From Candidatus Thorarchaeota archaeon (GTDB lineage: Archaea > Asgardarchaeota > Thorarchaeia > Thorarchaeales > Thorarchaeaceae): a stretch of DNA of 12,551 nucleotides. Where the stretch lies: assembly GCA_016841005.1 (NCBI GenBank), contig JAEORG010000357.1:1-12551 (forward strand), in the 5' to 3' direction. Below are positions 1 to 5,594 of this stretch, one piece after another. The translations under genes and the position numbers were made by a program. Each line of letters begins with the position of its first letter. Position 1 is the stretch's first letter. Below the pieces are notes generated by a model. It saw only the letters and a list, made by a program, of their open reading frames with translations. It was not told where the DNA came from and did not search any database.

Positions 1-55
1 ATAAACCTAGAAATGGTGCAACCACTTACGATACTATCAATTCGAGGCCATCTAT

Positions 56-337
56 ATGGAATCTCTTGAGGCTGATGCAATTCGCAATTACCTTAGAGAG
101 AAAAGGCTCAAGACTCTGAATAATCTCATGATTCTCAACGGGAAATACAATACATATCTCAATGAATTAAAAGACAAGAGAGGGGAGCTTGCAGAAAGGA
201 GAAGAACGGGGGAAATTGGGCTCAAGGAGTTTTGGAATATGCGAGTTGATCTTGAAGAAAGAATTCAGGATATTGAGGAAAAAAGGGATGAGGTTGTCAA
301 AAAAATAGTAGCTATCTTTCCGAAGACAAAAGTATAG
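56..337 (+). CDS. Small coiled-coil protein of unknown function
   Basis: I do not recognise this 93-residue protein. It is almost entirely charged and helical, with no signal peptide or membrane segment. Residues about 12-85 are rich in Glu, Lys, Arg and Leu spaced in heptad-like fashion, with one likely break at residues 51-55 (TGEIG), so two antiparallel helices forming a hairpin are plausible. The start is the ATG at 56. There is no clear Shine-Dalgarno sequence before it, so the transcript may be leaderless. The gene stands alone: the next gene, on the opposite strand, ends 6 bases after its stop, giving a tight convergent pair. It could be a small structural or adaptor protein, but nothing in the sequence points to a partner. 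Confidence 0.7.
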   Translation: MESLEADAIRNYLREKRLKTLNNLMILNGKYNTYLNELKDKRGELAERRRTGEIGLKEFWNMRVDLEERIQDIEEKRDEVVKKIVAIFPKTKV

Positions 338-343
338 CACAAA

Positions 344-874
344 TCACTCAATTCTTTCAAGTGATTCCTTGGACTCAGGTTTTCCTAGCCATGACCGCAT
401 AAGAATGACTACCAAGAATGCGCCACCTATACAAAAGCCAACAAAGAAAGTGGGATAGGACTCTATCCATGAGCGGATATTACGATATACAGGATGTTGG
501 ACTTGATATGAAATATAGACATATTGTGTCAAATTATTTTGATTGACTGCAACCATAATCATTCTAGCATCAGAATCAGATGTGTATTGAAAAGTATCTA
601 TCAACCCGTATCCACTGTAAACCGCGTCTTCTGGATTAAATCTTAGAGGATAATCATAATCGACATCATAGAAGATGTAGGTTATAACGGGAGCTACATC
701 AGCAGTGATATTTCCTACAAGTGTATCATCAACCAGCAAATCAACATATTGCGCGGCTGCGCCAAAAGGATCTATTCGAATAGTAGCAGTTGCTTGATCT
801 TGTTCAATTCGATTTACTGGTAAAGGGTAAGATAGAAGAATCAGAAAAATCACCAGTAAACTATGTTTCCGCAA
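344..874 (-). CDS. Secreted/anchored small membrane protein, paralogue A
   Basis: A 176-residue protein of unknown function. Residues 1-20 form a signal peptide (basic RKH followed by a hydrophobic run). Residues about 25-128 are a beta-rich, acidic ectodomain with a potential glycosylation site at Asn114 (NLT). Residues about 142-160 are a transmembrane helix, followed by a short charged cytoplasmic tail. This is type I topology. The start is TTG at 874: an in-frame stop lies just upstream, no ATG is available, and GAGGGT lies about 9 bases before it as a ribosome site. The ectodomain resembles that of the next gene (958-1449): both share the pattern NPxDA, then S-Y/H-x(4-6)-F-x-S-D-x-D-x-R, then N-x-N-N-L-[TS]-Q. 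The two are adjacent and on the same strand, so this looks like a tandem duplication. Confidence 0.8.
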   Translation of the reverse strand: MRKHSLLVIFLILLSYPLPVNRIEQDQATATIRIDPFGAAAQYVDLLVDDTLVGNITADVAPVITYIFYDVDYDYPLRFNPEDAVYSGYGLIDTFQYTSDSDARMIMVAVNQNNLTQYVYISYQVQHPVYRNIRSWIESYPTFFVGFCIGGAFLVVILMRSWLGKPESKESLERIE

Positions 875-957
875 TACAATGAACCCTCATGTTTTGAAAT
901 TCAATCATAGTAATTTAACTTATGATTTCGAGAATCATTTTGGATATCTCAATACCA

Positions 958-1449
958 CTAATCGTTGAAGAAATTCCTTCCTTTCTTTGTTCTCAAAAAG
1001 GCAAATGGTACAATCAAAAGCAGTGCAAAGAATAATGGAGTAATGATTGTATCGAAAACTCCGGAAACGTCGTTTGTATTGGATAAGGAACAAGAGTATC
1101 GAATCGTGACTCCTTGGGATAAATTGTTGTCGTTAGTAACGCTTATTCTCCATCTTGTATCTTTATCAGAGATGAACGAAAATGAGAGATAATGCCCAGA
1201 TTCAGATACTATCGCATCTTGAGGGTTCCAAGTTATGTATTCCATAATTTGGAGGCTGACTGCTAACATGTCTGCTTCAATTTCTCCAAATACTCGATCT
1301 CCCTGATTTGCATCTACAATTTGGTATTCTGTGTTATGTGCTGGGATTTGTGTATAATAACTGGTATCCCAATCAGACTGACATGGATGTATAGCGGAAG
1401 ATGTTGTCACCAATAAAAACGCGATAACCAATCCAACAAACTGCTCCAT
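958..1449 (-). CDS. Secreted/anchored small membrane protein, paralogue B
   Basis: A 163-residue protein of unknown function with the same architecture as its downstream neighbour: signal peptide at residues 1-19, ectodomain at about 22-128, transmembrane helix at about 133-152 and the basic tail RTKKGRNFFND. Cys23 and Cys120 flank the ectodomain and could form a disulfide; paralogue A lacks both. The shared core spans about residues 55-118 (GEIEAD, WNPQDA, SDKDTRW, NDNNLSQ). The start is ATG 1449 with GGGAGA about 7 bases upstream. It is separated from paralogue A by about 80 bases. A short luminal or extracellular beta domain with a single membrane span and short tail recalls GOLD/emp24-like topology, but I see no diagnostic motif and do not claim that family. 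Confidence 0.8.
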   Translation of the reverse strand: MEQFVGLVIAFLLVTTSSAIHPCQSDWDTSYYTQIPAHNTEYQIVDANQGDRVFGEIEADMLAVSLQIMEYITWNPQDAIVSESGHYLSFSFISDKDTRWRISVTNDNNLSQGVTIRYSCSLSNTNDVSGVFDTIITPLFFALLLIVPFAFLRTKKGRNFFND

Positions 1450-1539
1450 GACGAATCTCCCAATTCAAAATCAATAGGGAGAATATATGGATTCTTCTTC
1501 TAGCAAATCCTTAGAATTTTTGAGGCGTTATAGATGAAG

Positions 1540-1657
1540 TGGTGCAGAGGGCGAGATTTGAACTCGCGATTTGGGCAGGAACTGGTAATCAATTCCTGTA
1601 CCCCTACGGGACAGGGATCTGAACCCTGCGCCTTTAACCAAGCTTGGCAACCTCTGC
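1540..1657 (-). tRNA. tRNA-Leu (anticodon CAG), with variable-arm intron
   Basis: Read on the minus strand from 1657. The acceptor GCAGAGG pairs with CCTCTGC. The D arm has stem GCC/GGC with GG in the loop and an unpaired 13:22, typical of class II tRNAs. The anticodon arm is CAGGG-TTCAGAT-CCCTG, giving anticodon CAG (leucine, CUG codons). The T arm is GCGAG-TTCAAAT-CTCGC, followed by A73 and a genomically encoded CCA (1540-1542). The region between the anticodon and T arms is 44 bases, far too long. Removing 29 bases leaves a 15-base variable arm with a CCC-GTA-GGG stem and an 86-nt mature tRNA (89 with CCA), the normal size for tRNA-Leu. Position 37 is A, where G is usual for tRNAs reading CUN codons. 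It lies 72 bases downstream of the ATPase gene on the same strand. Confidence 0.93.
1571..1599 (-). other. Predicted non-canonical tRNA intron (variable arm)
   Basis: Within tRNA-Leu on the minus strand, the exon sequence GGG is followed by bulge GTA, then inner helix CAGGAA/TTCCTG closed by an 11-base loop, then CCC, then bulge AAA. GGG pairs with CCC, so the whole forms a relaxed bulge-helix-bulge: a 3-bp central helix (4 is canonical) with two 3-base bulges in the right orientation. Archaeal splicing endonuclease cuts after the second base of each bulge, which gives a 29-base intron and restores a normal variable arm. The exact junctions are inferred. A canonical 37/38 intron was considered and fits poorly, because it would leave only an 8-base variable region. 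Confidence 0.7.
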
Positions 1658-1710
1658 ATTAGGGTGCCTCTCCAAGAGAATTGGATGATAAGGATTTCTA
1701 TGAATTATAC

Positions 1711-1722
1711 CACAATATTGTG
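1711..1722. repeat. 12-bp perfect palindrome CACAATATTGTG
   Basis: This palindrome lies 8 bases past the ATPase stop codon and about 55 bases upstream of the tRNA-Leu 5' end, in the short gap between them. It could be a processing or termination hairpin for the importer transcript, or an operator, but without a U-run or a second copy the role is unknown. Confidence 0.35.
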
Positions 1723-1729
1723 TTGTAGG

Positions 1730-2488
1730 TTATTCCAGTGGGCTTACTTTGTAAGAATTGATCTTTTGTCTTAATTGACTCCAGTCCCCAATATTGTCTG
1801 TAACAACTTTCGTTCTAATAGCCTCACTTGTTGGTCCGTCAAACACTATCCTTCCATCCTGAATAACAGCCACTGAGTCAGACCAATTTTCGATGAAAAA
1901 GCTGTTATGAGTCGTGAACAGAATTGTTACTCCATCTTGACGTAGTCGTTGAATGATTTCTATCATTTTTGACACCATTTTGAAATCAAGGCCGCTAAAA
2001 GGTTCATCAAGAACTAGAATGCTGGGACGCATCGCTATTATCCCTGCTAATGCGACGCGTTTCGCTTGACCATGGCTCAATTGATTGATGGGTCTATTGA
2101 GGAAGGAAGACATATCAACTCGTTCAAGTGCCCACTCGACTCTTTCAGCAACCTCCTCGTCTGAGAGACCCAAATTACGAGGACCAAATGCCACGTCATC
2201 CCAGACAGTAGGAGCAAACAGTTGATCATCTGGATTTTGAAATAAGAATCCCACGTCTTGTCGAACTTCCCAGAGGTTGTGCTTTGTCAATCTTTTGTCA
2301 AATACGTAAATCTCACCAGACTCAGGTTCGAGAAGCCCTAATAGGAGCTTAAACAGTGTAGTCTTTCCAGAGCCATTTAGCCCAATGACTGCTTTTTGTT
2401 CTCCAACATGAAGCTGGAGGTTAATATCCTCCATCTTGAAATCGTCATAGCTAAAGAATACATGATTAATATCTATTGCACATGTCAT
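1730..2488 (-). CDS. cbiO: Nickel/cobalt ECF transporter ATP-binding protein
   Basis: A 252-residue cytoplasmic ABC ATPase that powers metal import through the membrane fusion protein encoded just upstream. The motifs are complete: aromatic Tyr14 (A-loop), Walker A GLNGSGKT (36-43), Q-loop Gln84 in FLFQNPDDQLF, signature LSHGQ (137-141), Walker B ILVLDEP (157-163) with catalytic Glu162, D-loop SGLD, and switch His194. The FQNPDDQLF sequence is characteristic of the CbiO/EcfA branch of energy-coupling-factor transporters. The ATG overlaps the stop of the upstream gene as ATGA (2485-2488), so the two are translationally coupled and co-transcribed. Length is normal for the family. Since only one ATPase gene is present, a homodimer is expected, as in Ni/Co systems. 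NikO would be an equally fitting name given the nikR neighbour. Confidence 0.93.
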   Translation of the reverse strand: MTCAIDINHVFFSYDDFKMEDINLQLHVGEQKAVIGLNGSGKTTLFKLLLGLLEPESGEIYVFDKRLTKHNLWEVRQDVGFLFQNPDDQLFAPTVWDDVAFGPRNLGLSDEEVAERVEWALERVDMSSFLNRPINQLSHGQAKRVALAGIIAMRPSILVLDEPFSGLDFKMVSKMIEIIQRLRQDGVTILFTTHNSFFIENWSDSVAVIQDGRIVFDGPTSEAIRTKVVTDNIGDWSQLRQKINSYKVSPLE

Positions 2489-4272
2489 ATCAATAAGACC
2501 TCCAAAAGAATTGATAATATGAATGGCGAACTCAGAATAATAAGTAGCAGAAGTAATGGGAGAAATACATCCGCACGCTTGAAACCTGCACCTGAAACAA
2601 AGTTTCCCTTTCCAAATCCTCGTAATGTCATTGCATCGTAAGCAGTAACGCTGCGCTCAAACGAACGATTAATCGTAGCTCCTACTAAATACCCCAAAGA
2701 TTTGATTCGATCGAACCGTTCGCCTTTGCTAAACCCTCTGAGCATTTGTGCATCCTGCATTCTTGAACGCTCTTCCATGAAGAGGGGAATATATCGAAAC
2801 ATGATCAATAAGGATCCTAGAATAGATGCAGGAATTCTTAGTGAACGTAATGCTCCTATGAAGTCACTGAGAGTCATATGAGATAGCGTTGTAAGGAATG
2901 TTAGAAGAATTGCAAACATCCTTGATCCCAACAATAATCCAAGATATACTCCTTCAAGGTATGCATTGATTGGACCCCAAGGAAGATAGATTGTTAGGAT
3001 TACGGTACTACCATAGAGAAATGGTTCAAAGATTATCCAGAAAAGAATAAGGACTTCAAATTTCGCAGCAAGAGAAATCACATGACGCCATCTCGTGCCA
3101 GAGATCCAACCTCCAATTAACACCAAGACAGTTATTGTTAGAACAGTCGACAAGGTAGTTTGTATGGAGATTACTACTGCAAGTGCTATTGCTGATAGAA
3201 TCATCCCTGTAGATGAAAACATCCTTCCTCTACTTTTTCCTTCATCAAAAGGTAAGAGGAATTTGTCTGTGTGGTGATGTGTATCAGATCGATTAGTAGC
3301 TCGTCTAAACAATATCCACCCAAGTCCTAGAACAGCAATAATGCCTATGACTCCTGTTAGAACATCAGTGAACGGTCCCATAGTCAGAAATGTCCATATT
3401 CCTTCGAACCCGTGTTCAGGCTCTGCAACACCAGCAAATACGAATAGTGCCCACTCAAATCCATCTGGATTCTCTGAGGCAAGTCCACTAATTATCAAGA
3501 AAGAAATTATCAGTAAAGAAGCGACTATGATTGGAGCAGATTTTCGAATTATGTTAGATTCATCCTTATCTTCTTCTATCACTTGATCTGTTGGCTTGGT
3601 TATGCTCTGCTGATTGGATTCTTCATTAACATCTTGTTCTAAGAAGGATACAAGAGAAGGATTTGATTTTACGAAATAGAGAAGTATTACACCTGTGAGA
3701 ATAGCTTCTCCAAACGCAATTATCACATGGACCCCGGTGATAGCCAATAATCCTCCAATTCCAAAACCTGCAACTGAAAGTAATTCCAATCCGAGCGAGA
3801 ATGCGGCTGCAATTGTTACTACGAATGCAGCACTGCTTGCAGAGATGACTGTTGCCTTCTCTTTGCTTATTGCTTTTCGTAATATTTTGAATAGCGACAG
3901 TGCAAGTCCATAGCCCAGAAGAACTGAAAAAACACCCATGTTAAACAGATTCACGCCATAAGTTAGTAGTCCTCCATCCCCATAAAGGGCTTGAACGAAT
4001 AGAACTAGTGCCATGATCATTATCGCTACCCAAGGTCCAACCATCACTGCCAGTAGCGTTGCTCCAACTAGATGACCACTAGAAAAAGGTGGTACTGGAA
4101 AATTGACAAATTGTGCTGCGAAAATAACTGCTGCAAGTACTCCCATATAGGGTACTAATTTTTCGTTGAACCGTGCTTTTACCTTCCCGTATGAAATAAA
4201 CATGGTAGTTACACTAACTGCAAGTAGGAGCATTTGCAACCATAGAGGAATTATTCCATCAGGAACATGCAC
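2485..4272 (-). CDS. CbiM/NikM-PDGLE-CbiQ fusion, Ni/Co ECF transporter membrane protein
   Basis: A 595-residue membrane protein combining what are usually three proteins of a nickel/cobalt importer. Residues about 1-210 are the substrate-binding CbiM/NikM unit (VPDG at the N-terminus, SSGHLVGATLL, ALYGDGGLLTYGVNLFNMG). Residues about 245-325 are a PDGLE/CbiN-like module with two helices and the sequence ASENPDGFEWA. Residues about 350-595 are the CbiQ transmembrane coupling protein, with the two Ala/Gln-Met-x-x-Arg-Gly coupling motifs (AQMLRGF, DAMTLRGF) that contact the ATPase. The cytoplasmic linker before CbiQ carries HHH (332-334). I chose GTG 4272, not the GTG at 4293: it gives Met-His at the N-terminus, the family's metal site, puts the second ligand His at 67, and has AAGGAAGGT 9 bases upstream. 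The stop overlaps the ATPase start. Confidence 0.93.
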   Translation of the reverse strand: MHVPDGIIPLWLQMLLLAVSVTTMFISYGKVKARFNEKLVPYMGVLAAVIFAAQFVNFPVPPFSSGHLVGATLLAVMVGPWVAIMIMALVLFVQALYGDGGLLTYGVNLFNMGVFSVLLGYGLALSLFKILRKAISKEKATVISASSAAFVVTIAAAFSLGLELLSVAGFGIGGLLAITGVHVIIAFGEAILTGVILLYFVKSNPSLVSFLEQDVNEESNQQSITKPTDQVIEEDKDESNIIRKSAPIIVASLLIISFLIISGLASENPDGFEWALFVFAGVAEPEHGFEGIWTFLTMGPFTDVLTGVIGIIAVLGLGWILFRRATNRSDTHHHTDKFLLPFDEGKSRGRMFSSTGMILSAIALAVVISIQTTLSTVLTITVLVLIGGWISGTRWRHVISLAAKFEVLILFWIIFEPFLYGSTVILTIYLPWGPINAYLEGVYLGLLLGSRMFAILLTFLTTLSHMTLSDFIGALRSLRIPASILGSLLIMFRYIPLFMEERSRMQDAQMLRGFSKGERFDRIKSLGYLVGATINRSFERSVTAYDAMTLRGFGKGNFVSGAGFKRADVFLPLLLLLIILSSPFILSILLEVLLI

Positions 4273-4281
4273 TACAGACGA

Positions 4282-4290
4282 ACCTTCCTT
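4282..4290 (-). promoter_or_regulatory. Ribosome binding site deciding the importer start
   Basis: AAGGAAGGT on the minus strand, 9 bases before GTG 4272. It lies inside the seven-codon extension that a start at 4293 would create, so it supports the shorter protein beginning Met-His. Confidence 0.6.
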
Positions 4291-4295
4291 CACAA

Positions 4296-4310
4296 TATTA
4301 CGAAGTAATA
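4296..4310. promoter_or_regulatory. Palindrome TATTACGAAGTAATA, possible operator
   Basis: A perfect 6-3-6 inverted repeat between the TATATA box (4313-4318) and the importer start. With the TATA box serving the leftward gene, transcription would start near 4290, so this site sits between TATA and start point, a classical repressor position. Its minus strand contains ATTACTTC, close to the GTTACTTC of the first direct repeat, so it may be a diverged inverted copy of the same recognition element. Confidence 0.5.
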
Positions 4311-4312
4311 GC

Positions 4313-4318
4313 TATATA
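4313..4318 (-). promoter_or_regulatory. TATA box candidate for the nickel importer
   Basis: TATATA in the divergent region. Read leftward it predicts transcription starting near 4290, giving a short leader with the ribosome site and GTG 4272. The sequence is self-complementary, so it could also serve nikR with a leader of roughly 50 bases. A weaker box (TTATTGTA, about 4368-4375) lies closer to nikR. Confidence 0.45.
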
Positions 4319-4370
4319 CGTGTTACTTCTGATGAAAACGTGTTACTTATCAGGATCATTCGTGTTACTT
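4319..4370. promoter_or_regulatory. Three CGTGTTACTT direct repeats, candidate NikR operator
   Basis: Identical 10-mers begin at 4319, 4339 and 4361, so successive copies are 20 and 22 bp apart, about two helical turns, and present the same DNA face. They fill the region between the importer and nikR, which makes NikR the obvious candidate binder and suggests both control of the importer and autoregulation. NikR normally binds an inverted repeat (GTATGA-N16-TCATAC in E. coli), so direct repeats would be atypical. Confidence 0.6.
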
Positions 4371-4391
4371 ATTGTATGGTGCTGAAAAATT

Positions 4392-4826
4392 ATGGAACTG
4401 AAAAGATTCGGAGTATCAATACCAAGTAACTTACTTGAACAGTTTGATGAACTTGTTGAGCGACAGGGATATGTAGGTCGCTCGGAAGCTATTCGTGACG
4501 CTATGCGTCTTTACATCGCAAAACATCAATGGAATTTGGAAGAGGCATCAGGATTTGCAAGTCTGAATATTGTCTTTGAACACAAACCGCGTTTGATGAC
4601 TGCATTACTGAAAATCCAGCACGATTCGAAAGCACAGGTCCTCTCAACACTTCATACGCATATTACAGCAACACATTGTTTTGAAACTTTGACGATCAAA
4701 GGCACTGCAAGAGAGATTCAGAAACTTGCAGATAAAATTGGAGGCTTGAAAGGAATCGAGTTTATTGAACTCTTCACATTTGCTTTATCTGAAACTGCTT
4801 CAAACAATCAAGGTCATGTGCACTAA
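4392..4826 (+). CDS. nikR: Nickel-responsive transcriptional regulator NikR
   Basis: A 144-residue ribbon-helix-helix repressor. Residues 1-45 form the DNA-binding domain (beta strand KRFGVSIP, then helices containing VGRSEAIRDAMRLYI). Residues about 57-135 are the ACT-like metal-binding tetramerisation domain. The Ni(II) ligands His77, His88, His90 and Cys96 match E. coli NikR His76, His87, His89 and Cys95 with a one-residue offset, so high-affinity square-planar nickel binding is expected. Length is near the family norm. It is divergent from the nickel importer, with repeated elements between them, so NikR probably represses the importer when nickel is abundant. The ATG at 4392 has no Shine-Dalgarno sequence, fitting a leaderless or short-leader transcript. 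The 3' end overlaps the convergent gene by four bases. Confidence 0.95.
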   Translation: MELKRFGVSIPSNLLEQFDELVERQGYVGRSEAIRDAMRLYIAKHQWNLEEASGFASLNIVFEHKPRLMTALLKIQHDSKAQVLSTLHTHITATHCFETLTIKGTAREIQKLADKIGGLKGIEFIELFTFALSETASNNQGHVH

Positions 4827-5524
4827 TGCCTTCGAATTTTCAAAATGTATATGGATGCAAATACAAGAACAATTACAGAAGCAATGCCTGCAATTACATA
4901 TGGAGTGTAATCATTACAACTTTGGCAAGGTATGTCTTCGAATTGGTAGCTAATCATATCTCCATTCGTATCTACCAGAAGAGTCCATCTTTCGGTTTCG
5001 CCAACAAGATAGAATTTGAATCTCCATACTGCATCATCAGGCAAACCAACAATAGCTCCGGGTATGAGGATGAGTTCTTCGCATAAGCCCCAATAATGTC
5101 CATCATCAGCAAAGAAATCCGTTGCAGTACGAACAGCATGTGTGAAGTTAGAAGAATATGATGATCTCAATTCACGTATCCACTCAAGATCTCCATTATC
5201 TGGATTTAGTGCTACGATGCTCTGGTAAAATCCTGTTTCGTTAACAGAAACCAGAGCATAACTAGAGATATCATCATCAACCCAAAAGTTGGAATCGTAT
5301 CCTCCTATGGATTCCCAGAACAAGGTATTATTGTCAGTCAGCATGTCAACTAGTCGTGAATCAGTTCTAAAAACCTCAAAGTTAGAGGAGAGGACACTTA
5401 CATCCTCAGGAGTGAATCTAATCTCCCTGAAATCAATGGTCACTACAGGAGTATCCTGCGCCTTTACAGGTGCTACTATCAAAAGTAACACTACTGTAAG
5501 AATCAATAGATATCCCTGTCGCAT
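4823..5524 (-). CDS. Secreted/anchored protein of unknown function
   Basis: A 233-residue protein I do not recognise. Residues 1-22 form a signal peptide (MRQGYLLILTVVLLL, likely cleavage after KA), residues about 23-205 an acidic, Asp/Asn- and aromatic-rich ectodomain, and residues about 208-228 a C-terminal transmembrane helix ending in KIRRH. Cys200 and Cys203 (CQSC) lie just outside the membrane and Cys148 further out; a disulfide or metal role is possible. Asn-x-Ser/Thr sites occur at residues 65, 95 and 126. The phrases ALNPDNGDLEWIRELR and LLVDTNGDMISYQFED resemble paired PepSY-like or propeller-type strands, but this is only an impression. I chose ATG 5524 over a TTG ten codons upstream because it gives a cleaner signal peptide. 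It converges on nikR, with stops overlapping, and is probably unrelated to nickel. Confidence 0.78.
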   Translation of the reverse strand: MRQGYLLILTVVLLLIVAPVKAQDTPVVTIDFREIRFTPEDVSVLSSNFEVFRTDSRLVDMLTDNNTLFWESIGGYDSNFWVDDDISSYALVSVNETGFYQSIVALNPDNGDLEWIRELRSSYSSNFTHAVRTATDFFADDGHYWGLCEELILIPGAIVGLPDDAVWRFKFYLVGETERWTLLVDTNGDMISYQFEDIPCQSCNDYTPYVIAGIASVIVLVFASIYILKIRRH

Positions 5525-5594
5525 GGTTGACCACACAAAAAGGAACAAGTTCAATGAATAAAATACTGTTGTACGAGGTATAAATCACTAAGAA

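Noticed and set aside
965..1192. 75-residue plus-strand frame
   Set aside because: It lies opposite the 163-residue secreted protein, which has a signal peptide, membrane helix, ribosome site and a paralogue next door.
1571..1622. Canonical 37/38 intron in the tRNA using CAGGG paired with TCCTG
   Set aside because: It needs a G-U closing pair, leaves only an 8-base variable region in a tRNA whose D arm is class II, and the bulge-helix-bulge pairing does not form.
3095..3913. Plus-strand frames of 60-81 residues across the importer fusion
   Set aside because: They are antisense to the conserved CbiM-PDGLE-CbiQ frame and have Pro/Thr/Ser-rich low-complexity translations typical of shadow frames.
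4319..4370. The three direct repeats as a CRISPR array or plasmid iterons
   Set aside because: The repeats are only 10 bp with 10-12 bp gaps, there are just three, and they sit in a divergent promoter with no cas or replication genes nearby.
4273..4391. A cobalamin or NiCo riboswitch upstream of the importer
   Set aside because: The predicted leader is only about 20 bases, too short for either riboswitch, and NikR with its repeats gives a sufficient regulatory explanation.
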